Shown: positions 8,432-16,778 of the stretch, piece after piece | How positions within the stretch are numbered: the first letter of the stretch is position 1 | Layout of the letters: every line of letters begins with the position of its first letter | From: Actinoplanes sp. N902-109 | Lineage (GTDB): Bacteria; Actinomycetota; Actinomycetes; Mycobacteriales; Micromonosporaceae | NCBI RefSeq assembly: GCF_000389965.1 | Contig: NC_021191.1 | Coordinates: 5,705,501 to 5,769,500, forward strand | DNA: 64,000 bases | Direction: 5' to 3' | Position numbers and translations under genes: made by a program | Notes under the pieces: generated by a model | Seen by the model: only the letters and a program-made list of their open reading frames with translations | Told to the model about the DNA's origin: nothing | The model's database searches: none

Positions 8432-9187
8432 TCAGGTCCCGGGCCGGCGCCCGTACACCTTCACGGTCGAACCGATCTTGCCGATGCTGTAGTAGCCCTT
8501 GGCGTCGGACGGCAGCAGGTTGACACAGCCGTGCGAGCCCCGCCACGAGTCGTGCAGATACGTGGTGGTCTGGTGGAAGCCGACGCCGCCCACGAAGCGC
8601 TGCCAGTACGGCAGCCACACCTTGTAGGGGTTCGACCATTCCTTCTTGGTGCGCTTGTTGATCTTGTACGTGCCGGTCGGGGTCCGGTAGCCCTTCATCC
8701 CGCTGCGGATCACCGTCGGCTTCTTGTAGACCTTGCCGTTCTTCATGACGAACGTGGTCTGGTGAGTCAGGTCCACGCAGAACGTGAGGCCCGACTTCTT
8801 CGCCTTGCAGCTCGACGTCCTGGTGGCGGCCAGGCGTTTGGCCACCCCGTTGGTCGTCGGACCGGCGAGACCGGCGGCGGGCTTGATCCCGTACCGGCTC
8901 TGGAACTTCTTGATCGCCGCGCAGTCGGCGGCGGACTGCTTGCCGTCCACCTTGACGGTGCCGAAGCCACCGAGCTGCTTGAGATAACCCTCGACCTGCT
9001 TCTGATACTTGCCCGTGGCGCACGAGGCCGCGGCCGCCTTGGTGACGACCACGGCGGCAACCGGCGCCGCGCTGACGGTCCTCGGTGCGGCAAGCGCCGC
9101 ACCCGGGGTCATCGCGACCGCGCCCAGGCCGCCGCCGACCGCCGTGGCCAGCACGACCGCGGCCAGCCGGGCGGAAACCCGCTGCAC
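8432..9187 (-). CDS. L,D-transpeptidase (YkuD) with peptidoglycan-binding domain
   Basis: Exported enzyme that forms 3-3 crosslinks or attaches proteins to peptidoglycan. The start is the GTG complementary to 9185-9187, preceded by GGGGAGGA at good spacing; an upstream ATG at 9236 in the same frame has no ribosome site. The N-terminus is a signal peptide (V-L-A-T-A-V-G-G-G-L-G-A then A-A-L-A-A-P). A PG_binding_1-like region follows (V-E-G-Y-L-K-Q-L-G-G-F-G-T-V-K-V-D-G). The YkuD domain ends with the catalytic S-H-G-C-V-N-L motif, containing the nucleophile Cys. About 250 residues, usual for the family. It is monocistronic and faces the small ORF. Confidence 0.9.
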   Translation of the reverse strand: MQRVSARLAAVVLATAVGGGLGAVAMTPGAALAAPRTVSAAPVAAVVVTKAAAASCATGKYQKQVEGYLKQLGGFGTVKVDGKQSAADCAAIKKFQSRYGIKPAAGLAGPTTNGVAKRLAATRTSSCKAKKSGLTFCVDLTHQTTFVMKNGKVYKKPTVIRSGMKGYRTPTGTYKINKRTKKEWSNPYKVWLPYWQRFVGGVGFHQTTTYLHDSWRGSHGCVNLLPSDAKGYYSIGKIGSTVKVYGRRPGT

Positions 9188-9489
9188 TCCCAAAATGTCC
9201 TCCCCAGGAGTTGTGGTGCGCACATAGAAGCACATCGTGTGCGACGCGAGAACCGCCCGGCGCACCGTGGCACGAAACCGGGAGCCGCCGGCCCCGCGGC
9301 GTCGCGAGCACCCGCACCCGGTACGGCCGGCGGTCGGCCACGACCCCGCGAAGCGGGCCGACCTGCTGTTTCCTGATCGGGAGCGACGCACAGTCGCACC
9401 GACGAAACGGACACTTCACTCCACCGGGGTAAGCCGGGACGGCGTTTTCGGCGACCGGGCGGACGGTCCCCGCGCGCCTGCGGCGTGGC

Positions 9490-9495
9490 TAACTT
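9490..9495 (+). promoter_or_regulatory. Leaderless -10 box TAACTT
   Basis: TAACTT lies 7 bases before the GTG at 9503, the TANNNT spacing typical of leaderless actinobacterial mRNAs. It decides the start of the acyltransferase. Confidence 0.5.
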
Positions 9496-9502
9496 TGGCG
9501 CA

Positions 9503-10630
9503 GTGCGCAACCGCTACCTGGACCTGCTCCGGGCCGCCGCCATCGTGCGGGTCGTGGTCTACCACCTGTTCGGCTGGCCCTGGCTGTCGATCCTGCTGCC
9601 CGCCATGGGCATCATGTTCGCGCTGGCCGGCTCGCTGACCGCCGCCTCCCTGGACAAGCGCCCAGCCCGCCGGGTGGTGCAGTCCCGGCTACGCCGGCTG
9701 CTCCCGCCGCTGTGGCTGCTGGGCCTGATCACGGTGCCGGCCATGCTGCTCACCGGCTGGGCCGCGCAGGACGGCGGCGACCACCCCTGGAGCTGGAAAC
9801 TCGCGCTGTGGGTCCTGCCGCTCGGCGACCCACCGGGCAGCCACCAGGGCATCGACGTGTGGGAACCGCTCTGGTACATCCGCGCCTACCTGTGGTTCGT
9901 CCTGCTGTCGCCGCTGTTGTACCTGGCCTGGAAGAAGATCGGCTGGTTCGCGGTCGCCGGGCCGCTGCTGCTGCTGGCCGCACTCGACAAGACCGGCTTC
10001 GAGCTGCCGTTCGGGCGCGCGGACGCGGCGCTGTGGGACTTCGTCACGTACGGCGCATGCTGGATCGCCGGCTTCGCCCACCACGACGGGCGGCTGCACC
10101 GGCTGCGCACCGGCGTGGTCTGGGCGGTGGCGCTGGTGCTCGGCGGCGCGGCCCTGTACTGGCTGCACGGCCACCCCGGCGAGGGCGGCTACGACCTGAA
10201 CGACGTCGCCGAGGCGCAGGCGCTGTGGTCGCTGGCATTCGTGCTGCTCGTGCTGCACCGGCAGCCGGACATGACCTGGTTGTCCCACCTCCGGCCGGTG
10301 GACCGCGCGGTCTCCCTGCTCAACAACCGGGCGGTCACGGTGTACCTGTGGCACAACATCGCGATCGCGGCGATCTGGCCGGTGCTGACCGTGCTGACGC
10401 TGGACGATCTCGACGGCGGTCTGGAGGGCCCGGTGTCGCTGGCGATGACGCTGGCCCTGACGGCGGTCGCGGTGCTGGCGTTCGGCTGGGTCGAGGATCT
10501 CGCGGCCCGCCGCCCGCCGCGGCTCTGGCCCGCTGCGGCCCCGGCCCGGCCGGCCCCGCCGGTCCCGGAGCCGGCGCCGCCCGGCCCGGCCGCCGCGGTC
10601 CCCGCCCCGCCCGACCACGGGAGGAAGTGA
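9503..10630 (+). CDS. Membrane acyltransferase, family 3
   Basis: Integral membrane protein of about 375 residues with ten or so hydrophobic helices. It opens with the family hallmark R-N-R-Y-L-D-L-L-R-A-A-A-I and a histidine in V-V-V-Y-H-L. Such enzymes O-acetylate or acylate sugars, polysaccharides or antibiotics. GTG 9503 is preferred over GTG 9485 because a TAACTT box sits 7 bases upstream and the conserved motif begins immediately. The C-terminus is a Pro/Ala tail of about 40 residues. It is followed 45 bases later by the chemosensory operon but has its own stop and is separated by a palindrome, so shared function is not implied. The substrate is unknown. Confidence 0.82.
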   Translation: MRNRYLDLLRAAAIVRVVVYHLFGWPWLSILLPAMGIMFALAGSLTAASLDKRPARRVVQSRLRRLLPPLWLLGLITVPAMLLTGWAAQDGGDHPWSWKLALWVLPLGDPPGSHQGIDVWEPLWYIRAYLWFVLLSPLLYLAWKKIGWFAVAGPLLLLAALDKTGFELPFGRADAALWDFVTYGACWIAGFAHHDGRLHRLRTGVVWAVALVLGGAALYWLHGHPGEGGYDLNDVAEAQALWSLAFVLLVLHRQPDMTWLSHLRPVDRAVSLLNNRAVTVYLWHNIAIAAIWPVLTVLTLDDLDGGLEGPVSLAMTLALTAVAVLAFGWVEDLAARRPPRLWPAAAPARPAPPVPEPAPPGPAAAVPAPPDHGRK

Positions 10631-10636
10631 ACCATT

Positions 10637-10669
10637 TTCGGCAGATGCTGCCGAACCGGGCGTTAGCCT
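10637..10669 (+). promoter_or_regulatory. Palindrome plus leaderless -10 box of the che operon
   Basis: TTCGGCAG-ATG-CTGCCGAA (10637-10655) is a perfect inverted repeat. It is followed by TAGCCT (10664-10669), 6 bases before the first cheW ATG. The palindrome occupies the -35 to -15 region and could be an operator. Confidence 0.5.
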
Positions 10670-10675
10670 GAGCCC

Positions 10676-11167
10676 ATGGGGCAGCCCGGACAGACGGCGC
10701 CGCCGGCAGCCAGGCCTGCCGGCGGTCCCTCGCTGGTGTTCCGGGCCGGGTCGCTGCTCTGCGCGCTGCGCCTCGACGAGGTCGTCGAGACCATGCGACC
10801 GCTGGCCACCCATCCGCTGGCCGGCACCCCCGCGTACGTCAGCGGCATCTGCATCATGCGCGGCCTGCCCACGCTGGTGGTCGACGTGGCCCGGCTGCTG
10901 GGCGGTGGCGCCGCCGAGGTGGTGCGGTTCATCGCCGTGCGCACCGGCCGGGGACCGGTGGCGTTCGCGACCGGCCCGATCGCCGGGGTGCAGCCGGTGC
11001 ACGCCGACCCCGCCACCCGGCACGAGGCGCTGCTGGGCGACGCCCCGGCCCGGCTCATCGCGGCCGTGGGCACGATCGACACCGAGCCCGTCCTGCTGCT
11101 GCGCAGCATGCAGCTGGTGCCGGACGACGTGTGGGCCGCCGCCGCGGCCCTGGCGGAGGCGTCATGA
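10676..11167 (+). CDS. cheW: CheW-like coupling protein
   Basis: Single CheW domain of 163 residues. A short Pro/Ala lead is followed by F-R-A-G-S-L-L-C-A-L-R-L-D-E-V-V-E and the conserved G-x-P-A-Y-V-S-G-I-C-I-M-R-G-x-P-T-L-V-V-D. CheW links receptors to the CheA kinase in the cytoplasm. It is the first gene of a seven-gene unit; translation probably starts at a leaderless ATG with TAGCCT 6 bases upstream. Its stop overlaps the cheR start as ATGA. A second, divergent CheW lies two genes downstream, so the array may contain two kinds of coupling protein. Confidence 0.85.
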   Translation: MGQPGQTAPPAARPAGGPSLVFRAGSLLCALRLDEVVETMRPLATHPLAGTPAYVSGICIMRGLPTLVVDVARLLGGGAAEVVRFIAVRTGRGPVAFATGPIAGVQPVHADPATRHEALLGDAPARLIAAVGTIDTEPVLLLRSMQLVPDDVWAAAAALAEAS

Positions 11168-12570
11168 CCGGCGCCGCCGAGATCGGCCGGTTCCGGGCGG
11201 TGCTGTCCGAGCGGCTGGGCTGGGTGTTCGACGACAACGACGCCGCACAGCTCGGCGGGGTGCTGGCCCGCCGCGCCGAGACGGCCAAGCTGAACCGCTC
11301 GGTCTACCTGTCCCGGCTGGCCCGCGGTGACTGGGACACCGAGATGAGCGCCCTCGCCGCCGAACTGACCATCAACGAGACCTACTTCTTCCGGCACGGC
11401 GAGCAGTTCCAGGCACTGACCGAGGTGGTGCTGCCCGAGCGGGTGCGGGCCCGGGCCAACCAGCGGGTGCTGCGGATGCTGTCGGTCGGCTGTTCGTCCG
11501 GCGAGGAGGCGTACACGCTGGCCATCGTGGCCCGCGAGGTGCAGCCGGACCCGGACTGGATCGTCGCCGTGCTGGGCCTGGACGCCAGCCCGGCGATGAT
11601 CCAGCGGGCCGGCACCGCGCGGTTCTCGGCATGGTCGCTGCGCGAGACCCCGGACGCGGTCCGGCAGCGGTGGTTCCGTCCGGTCGACGGGCTGTACGAG
11701 CTGGCCGCCGGGATCCGCTCGGCCGTGCAGTTCCAGCAGTACAACGTCGCCACCGCCAACCCCGCGCTGTGGGCGCCGGACCAGTACGACGTGGTGTTCT
11801 GCCGCAACCTGCTCATGTACCTGACGCCGGACCTGCGGGCCGGCCTGATCGAGCGGATGACCCGGTCGCTGGCCGCCGGCGGCTACCTGTTCCTGGGGCA
11901 CACCGACTCGCTGGGCAGCCGGCCGGAGGGCCTCGAGCCGGTGCACAGCCACCGCACGTTCTACTACCGGCGCGGCGGCCCGGTGGCACCCGCGCCCCGG
12001 ACCGAACCCGCCGACGTGGTCCGCCCGGTGCCGCCGCGGCCCGTCGAGGCGCCGGCCCCGCCAGCGCCACCGCCGGCGTACGACCGGGCCTTCGCCCTGC
12101 TGCACGACGAACGCTTCGCCGAGGCGCTGACCGCGCTGGAACGTGGCCTCGGTGCCGCCCCGCCGCCCCGGGAGCTGCTGCTGCACGGGGTGCTGCTGGC
12201 GCAGGCCGGGCGGCTGGCCGACGCCGAGGCGGTCGGCCGCCGGCTGCTCGACGCCGACGGGCTCAACGCCGACGCGCACCATCAGCTCGGGGTCTGCCTG
12301 GAGGGTGGTGGCGGCACCGACGGCGCGATCTCGCACTACCGGCTGGCCGCATACCTCGATCCGGAGTTCGCCATGCCGCGGCTGCGGCTGGGGCTGCTGG
12401 CCCGCCGGCGCGGCGAGAACCGGATGGCCGGCGCCGAGCTGGAACGCGCCCTCGGCCTGCTGCGCCAGGAACGCGAGGACCGGCTGGTGCTGTTCGGCGG
12501 CGGCTTCGGCCGGATCGCGCTGACCACGCTGTGCCGGGCCGAACTCGACGCCTGCGGGGCGCACCGATGA
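11164..12570 (+). CDS. cheR: CheR receptor methyltransferase with TPR-like tail
   Basis: S-adenosylmethionine-dependent glutamate methylation of the chemoreceptor. The CheR N domain (about residues 5-60) and catalytic domain carry N-E-T-Y-F-F-R, the SAM loop S-V-G-C-S-S-G-E-E-A-Y-T and F-C-R-N-L-L-M-Y-L. After a Pro-rich linker (about 275-300) the last ~160 residues form TPR-like repeats, a layout known from chemosensory systems of non-motility type (FrzF-like). The ATG at 11164 overlaps the cheW stop. The stop at 12568-12570 overlaps an ATG that begins the first of two repeated mini-ORFs. Confidence 0.9.
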   Translation: MTGAAEIGRFRAVLSERLGWVFDDNDAAQLGGVLARRAETAKLNRSVYLSRLARGDWDTEMSALAAELTINETYFFRHGEQFQALTEVVLPERVRARANQRVLRMLSVGCSSGEEAYTLAIVAREVQPDPDWIVAVLGLDASPAMIQRAGTARFSAWSLRETPDAVRQRWFRPVDGLYELAAGIRSAVQFQQYNVATANPALWAPDQYDVVFCRNLLMYLTPDLRAGLIERMTRSLAAGGYLFLGHTDSLGSRPEGLEPVHSHRTFYYRRGGPVAPAPRTEPADVVRPVPPRPVEAPAPPAPPPAYDRAFALLHDERFAEALTALERGLGAAPPPRELLLHGVLLAQAGRLADAEAVGRRLLDADGLNADAHHQLGVCLEGGGGTDGAISHYRLAAYLDPEFAMPRLRLGLLARRRGENRMAGAELERALGLLRQEREDRLVLFGGGFGRIALTTLCRAELDACGAHR

Positions 12571-12623
12571 GCCCCGCCGTCTGCTCCACCCGCGCGGCAG
12601 ACGGCTGCGGGGTGCCGCGATGA
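12567..12623 (+). CDS. Translationally coupled 18-codon mini-ORF, copy 1
   Basis: ATG at 12567 overlaps the cheR stop (ATGA). The frame encodes 18 residues (M-S-P-A-V-C-S-T-R-A-A-D-G-C-G-V-P-R) and stops at 12621-12623, overlapping the next repeated ATG. It arises from a 53-bp tandem duplication of the cheW start region. It may serve only to hand ribosomes on, and peptide function is unlikely. Confidence 0.35.
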   Translation: MSPAVCSTRAADGCGVPR

Positions 12624-12676
12624 GCCCCGCCGTCTGCTCCACCCGCGCGGCAGGCGACTGCGGGGTGCCGCGATGA
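12620..12676 (+). CDS. Translationally coupled 18-codon mini-ORF, copy 2
   Basis: Second copy of the duplicated junction. It encodes M-S-P-A-V-C-S-T-R-A-A-G-D-C-G-V-P-R and stops at 12674-12676, overlapping the true start of the second cheW at 12673. Two residues are swapped relative to copy 1 (D-G to G-D), so the copies are drifting. Confidence 0.35.
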   Translation: MSPAVCSTRAAGDCGVPR

Positions 12677-13203
12677 GCCCCGCCTCGGAGGTCATGGCGC
12701 GGCTCGACCGGTTGCGCGCCGACTTCGACCGCTCGTTCGCCGAACCCGCGCGCCGCCACGACGCCGAGTACGCCGAGCTGCTCGCGGTGCACGCGGGTGG
12801 GCGGCCGTACGCCCTGCGCCTGTGCCAGGCCTCGGGCGTGCACCCGGACCGACCGGTGACGCCGCTGCCCGGCCCCCAGCCCGCACTGCTCGGGGTGGCC
12901 GGGTTCAGCGGCGCGACGGTGCCCGTCTACGACCTGGCGGCGCTGCTCGGTCACCCGGTGCCGGAGCGGCCGCGCTGGCTGGTGCTGGCCGCCGGGTCGC
13001 CGCCGCTGGCCCTGGCGTTCCACGGCCTGGACGGGCACGTGCGTGTCGACGAGGCCGCGATCATCGGCGAGGCGGGCGGGCACGACGGCCGCGACGTGCT
13101 GCGCGGCATGGTCGAGCTGCCCGGCGGCACCCGCCCGATCATCGACCTGCCCGCCACCCGGGCGCTGGTGCACCAGCTGACCGGCCACCATCCGCATGTC
13201 TGA
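12673..13203 (+). CDS. cheW: Second CheW-like coupling protein
   Basis: 176-residue protein with a single CheW-like fold (A-V-H-A-G-G-R-P-Y-A-L-R-L, L-L-G-V-A-G-F-S-G-A-T-V-P-V-Y-D-L-A, ending in P-I-I-D-L-P-A-T-R). It has an extra ~35-residue N-terminal helix compared with the first CheW. The start ATG at 12673 is the third copy of the duplicated ATGA junction. It is followed by the receptor gene after 12 bases containing a strong GAGGAGA ribosome site. It probably couples the adjacent receptor to CheA. Confidence 0.8.
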   Translation: MSPASEVMARLDRLRADFDRSFAEPARRHDAEYAELLAVHAGGRPYALRLCQASGVHPDRPVTPLPGPQPALLGVAGFSGATVPVYDLAALLGHPVPERPRWLVLAAGSPPLALAFHGLDGHVRVDEAAIIGEAGGHDGRDVLRGMVELPGGTRPIIDLPATRALVHQLTGHHPHV

Positions 13204-13215
13204 GGAGAGACTCTG

Positions 13216-14679
13216 ATGGCGAGACGTACCTTCGGCAGCAAGCTCTGGCTGACCTACGGCATCACCGTGGCGCTGACCCTGGTCATGTGCACGGCCTCGG
13301 TCGGCGCGCTCGCCCTGGTCGTGCAGGCGAAGGACCGGGCCATCGACATGGCGGTCGACGACCTGGTCGCCGCGGAGCACCTGACCACCAAGATGGAGAC
13401 CCGCATCGGCGACTGGCGGCTGTTCCTGCTCACCAACCAGCAGTCGGACCTGACCCAGAGCGACCGGGACCGGCAGGACTTCCTCAACACCGTGCAGCAG
13501 CTGCGTGCCACGATCGACGACCCGACCGCGCTCGCGTTGCTGGACCAGGTGGTCACGGCCGAGGCCAAGCATGCGGCCGCGCTGTCCGAGGTGAGCCTGA
13601 AGCGGGGCGAGATCGAGAACCTGTCCGCCGTGGGTCAGCTCAACGCGCAGACCGTGGGGCCGCTGCGCGACGCGGTGCGCTCGGCCATCAACGCGCTGAT
13701 CGCCCGGGTCCGCGCCGATGTGGGCACCGCCCGCGAGGACGCCTCCGGGCGGGCCACCCAGGCGATCGTGGTGATCATCGCGCTGGCCGTGCTCGCCACC
13801 GCGTTCGCGGCGGTGGTGGCCTGGCGGCTGGGCCGGGACCTGCGGCGCGAGGTGGGCGCCGCGGTCGGGCACATCCAGAGCTCGTCCGCGCAGCTCGAGG
13901 CCGCGGCGGCGCAGCAGGCCACCGGCGGGCGCGACCAGGCCAGTGCGATGAACGAGATCACCACGACGATCAGCGAGCTGCTGATCACCTCGCGGCAGAT
14001 CGCCGACAGTGCCCAGCGGGTGTCGAAGATCGCCGAGGACACCGCCGAGGCCGCCCAGAACGGCGACGCCACCATCGACCAGACCCGCGCGTCGATCGCC
14101 GCGATCCGCTCCCAGGTCGACCAGATCGTGCAGCACATGCTGGCCCTCGGCGAGAAGTCGCAGCAGATCGGCGGGGTCGTCGACCTGGTGTCCGAGCTGG
14201 CCGAGCAGACCAACATCCTGGCCATCAACGCCACCATCGAGGCCAGCGGGGCCGGCGAGTGGGGCCGGCGCTTCGCGGTGGTCGCCGAGGAGATCCGCAA
14301 GCTGGCCGACCGTACGGCCGGATCCGCCAAGGAGATCCGCGCGCTGATCGAGGACGTACGCGGCGCGGTCAACACCACCGTCATGGCCACCGAGATCGGG
14401 GCCAAGAGCGTGGACGCGGGCGCCCGGCAGTTCGCCGACGCCACCAACTCGTTCCGGCGCATCGCCGACCTGGTGGCCACCACCAACGAGGCGACCCGGG
14501 AGATCGAGCTGTCCACCAAGCAGCAGAGCACCGCGGTGGAACAGGTCAACGTGGCCGCCTCGGACACCGCCCGGGTCACCCGCGAGACCGAGGCCAGCGC
14601 CGTGCAGACCAAACAGACCGCCGCTCATCTGAGCAACCTGTCGGCGGACCTGCTCGACCTGGTGGGCACCGGCCGGTAA
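13216..14679 (+). CDS. Methyl-accepting chemotaxis protein
   Basis: 487-residue transmembrane receptor. Helix 1 spans about residues 10-36 and helix 2 about 181-205. Between them lies a ~145-residue extracytoplasmic helical sensor, probably a four-helix bundle. A cytoplasmic coiled coil follows with the kinase-control tip E-L-A-E-Q-T-N-I-L-A-I-N-A-T-I-E-A and G-E-W-G-R-R-F-A-V-V-A-E-E-I-R-K-L-A (about 327-365). A HAMP domain is short or degenerate. The start at 13216 has GAGGAGA upstream. The stop TAA shares its last base with the cheA start. As the only receptor in the operon it is likely the dedicated input; the ligand is not predictable. Confidence 0.92.
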   Translation: MARRTFGSKLWLTYGITVALTLVMCTASVGALALVVQAKDRAIDMAVDDLVAAEHLTTKMETRIGDWRLFLLTNQQSDLTQSDRDRQDFLNTVQQLRATIDDPTALALLDQVVTAEAKHAAALSEVSLKRGEIENLSAVGQLNAQTVGPLRDAVRSAINALIARVRADVGTAREDASGRATQAIVVIIALAVLATAFAAVVAWRLGRDLRREVGAAVGHIQSSSAQLEAAAAQQATGGRDQASAMNEITTTISELLITSRQIADSAQRVSKIAEDTAEAAQNGDATIDQTRASIAAIRSQVDQIVQHMLALGEKSQQIGGVVDLVSELAEQTNILAINATIEASGAGEWGRRFAVVAEEIRKLADRTAGSAKEIRALIEDVRGAVNTTVMATEIGAKSVDAGARQFADATNSFRRIADLVATTNEATREIELSTKQQSTAVEQVNVAASDTARVTRETEASAVQTKQTAAHLSNLSADLLDLVGTGR

Positions 14680-16778
14680 TGAGCCAGGACCCGCTGCGGT
14701 ACTTCCGCGTCGAGGCCCGCGAGCTGGTCGACCAGATCAGTGCGGGCGTGCTCGACCTCGACCAGCAACCCGGCACCGACCTGGTGGCCCGGCTGCTGCG
14801 CTTCGCGCACACCCTCAAGGGCGCCGCCCGGGTCGTCCGCCAGCAGGAGATCGCGGACCGGGCGCACGAGTTCGAGGAGGTGCTGGTCCCGCACCGGGGG
14901 CAGGACGGCCCGCTGGCCGCCGCCGAGATGCGCGAGCTGCTGCGGCTCAACGACGAGATCGAGCGGTACGTGACGGCGCTCGAGCCCGCCGCTCCCCCGC
15001 CGCCGGACCCGGCACCCGCACCCACGCCGGCGGCCGCGATCGAGCCCGGGCCGGGGCCCGCACCGGAGGCGCCGGTGCGGGCCCCGGTGGAACCACCGGC
15101 ACCGGCCCGGGCGAGCACGACCTCCGACGTGGACGAGCTGCTGGACGCCGTCGGCGAGGCCCACGCCCGGCTCTCCCCGCTGCGCAACGGCACCACCGTG
15201 CTGGACAAGCTGCACCGCTCGGCGGAGTCCCTGGCCTACCAGTTGCGGGTCGGGCGCAGCCCGGGGCAGGCCGAGGCGGCCCGCAGCACCGCCGTGCGCC
15301 TCGCCGCCGACCTGGGCATGCTCGGCCGCCAGCTCACCGACACCGTGGAACAGGTGGAACGGGAACTCGACGAGGTCCGGGGCCGGGCCGAGGCGCTGCG
15401 CCTGGTGGCCGCGTCGACCATCTTCACCGCGCTGCACCGGGCCGTGCGGGACGCCGCCGACGCCGCCGACCGGCGGGTGCGCTTCGAGGGCCGCGGTGGT
15501 GATCTGCGGATGGACCCGCAGGTGCTGGCGCTGGCCAGCGGCGCCCTGCTGCACGTCGTACGGAACGCGGTGGTGCACGGCATCGAGCCGGAGGAGGACC
15601 GCGCCGCCGCCGGCAAGCCCACCGAGGGACACGTCGTCGTGGAGATCCAGCGGCGCGGGCGGTATGCGGCGTTCCTGTGCACCGATGACGGGCGTGGCTT
15701 CGACCTCGCCGCGGTACGCCGCACGGCTGAGGCCCGCGGGCTGCTGCCGGACGACAGCGCCGAACCGCACCCGCAGATGCTGGTGGACCTGGTGCTGCGT
15801 GGCGGCATCAGCACCTCGCCCCGGGTCACCGAGGTGGCCGGCCGGGGCATCGGGCTGGACGTCGCCCGTGACCTCGCCGATCAGCTCGGCGGCACGGTGG
15901 ACGTACGCACCGCGACCGGCCGGGGCACCACGATCGAGCTGGTGCTGCCGCTGGCCCTGCTGTCGCTGCACGGGCTGGTGCTGGAGGCGGCCGGGGCGGT
16001 GGCGACGGTGCCGCTGGACGCGGTGCGGACCTGCGTACGGCTGACCCCGGAACAGGCGACGGCCGCGAGCGTCACCGGCAAGCTGGCGTACGACGGTGCG
16101 GCCGTTCCGTTCCTGCCCCTGGCGCGGGCGCTCTATGCCGGCACAGCGGTGCCCGAAGGCGCCGGACCGGGCGTCGCGGTGGTGGTCACCGCGGACGGGG
16201 AGTCGGTTGCCGTCGGCGTGGACCGGCTCGCCGGGACCTCCACCCTGGTGGTACGCCCGCTGCCGGACCTCGCCCCGGCGGCCCCGGTGATCGGCGGCGT
16301 GTCGATGGACCTGGACGGCAACCCGCGGCTGGTGCTGGACGCGCAGGGCCTGATCGCCGAGACCGCCCGGCTGGGCCCCGGCGGCGGTGCCACGCCCGAA
16401 CCGCCGCAGCGGCTGCCGATCCTGGTGGTCGACGACTCGCTGACCACCCGCATGCTCGAACGCAGCATCCTCGAGTCGGCCGGCTACGAGGTGGATCTGG
16501 CCGCCTCCGGCGAGGAGGGCCTGGAGAAGGCGCGGTCCCGCGGCTACGGGCTGTTCCTCACCGACATCGACATGCCCGGGATCAACGGGTTCCAGTTCGT
16601 CGAGCAGACCCGGGCCGACCCGGAGCTGGCCCGGGTGCCGGCGATCCTGGTCAGCTCGCGGGCCAGCGCCGAGGACCGGGCCCGCGGCGCGGCCGCCGGG
16701 GCCAGCGCGTACGTCGTCAAGGGCGAGTTCAACCAGGAGGAGCTGCTTGCCCACATCCGGAGGCTGGTGCCGTCATGA
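14679..16778 (+). CDS. cheA: CheA histidine kinase fused to a receiver domain
   Basis: 699 residues: HPt domain with phosphoacceptor His44 in F-A-H-T-L-K-G-A-A; Pro/Ala linker (about 100-150); helical dimerisation region (about 155-260); HATPase with N box V-V-R-N-A-V-V-H-G-I-E and glycine motifs D-D-G-R-G-F-D and G-R-G-I-G-L-D; CheW-like domain; and a C-terminal CheY-like receiver with V-V-D-D-S and acceptor D in F-L-T-D-I-D-M-P-G. No clear P2 (CheY/CheB docking) domain is seen. The built-in receiver is a common feature of non-flagellar chemosensory systems and can act as a phosphate sink. The start overlaps the receptor stop by one base. The frame stays open nearly 1.9 kb upstream, which is a GC artefact. 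Confidence 0.93.
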   Translation: MSQDPLRYFRVEARELVDQISAGVLDLDQQPGTDLVARLLRFAHTLKGAARVVRQQEIADRAHEFEEVLVPHRGQDGPLAAAEMRELLRLNDEIERYVTALEPAAPPPPDPAPAPTPAAAIEPGPGPAPEAPVRAPVEPPAPARASTTSDVDELLDAVGEAHARLSPLRNGTTVLDKLHRSAESLAYQLRVGRSPGQAEAARSTAVRLAADLGMLGRQLTDTVEQVERELDEVRGRAEALRLVAASTIFTALHRAVRDAADAADRRVRFEGRGGDLRMDPQVLALASGALLHVVRNAVVHGIEPEEDRAAAGKPTEGHVVVEIQRRGRYAAFLCTDDGRGFDLAAVRRTAEARGLLPDDSAEPHPQMLVDLVLRGGISTSPRVTEVAGRGIGLDVARDLADQLGGTVDVRTATGRGTTIELVLPLALLSLHGLVLEAAGAVATVPLDAVRTCVRLTPEQATAASVTGKLAYDGAAVPFLPLARALYAGTAVPEGAGPGVAVVVTADGESVAVGVDRLAGTSTLVVRPLPDLAPAAPVIGGVSMDLDGNPRLVLDAQGLIAETARLGPGGGATPEPPQRLPILVVDDSLTTRMLERSILESAGYEVDLAASGEEGLEKARSRGYGLFLTDIDMPGINGFQFVEQTRADPELARVPAILVSSRASAEDRARGAAAGASAYVVKGEFNQEELLAHIRRLVPS

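Larger units (their letters stand above)
12567..12676 (+). repeat. 53-bp tandem repeat of a start/stop junction
   Basis: ATGAGCCCCGCC occurs at 12567, 12620 and 12673, exactly 53 bases apart, each with ATG overlapping a TGA. The first two copies carry the same 41-base filler with a few changes. Copy 1 has a perfect 9-bp hairpin (GCCGTCTGC / GCAGACGGC); copy 2 has two mismatches in that stem. Confidence 0.85.

Noticed and set aside
10663..14628. 1,321-codon open frame on the minus strand across the che operon
   Set aside because: It lies antisense to four well-identified genes, has no domain, and its composition (Gly/Arg/Gln/His) is that of a high-GC shadow frame.
12822..14678. Open extension of the cheA frame upstream of 14679
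   Set aside because: It overlaps cheW and the receptor gene entirely and encodes only Arg/Ala/Gly-rich sequence; the CheA HPt domain begins right at ATG 14679.
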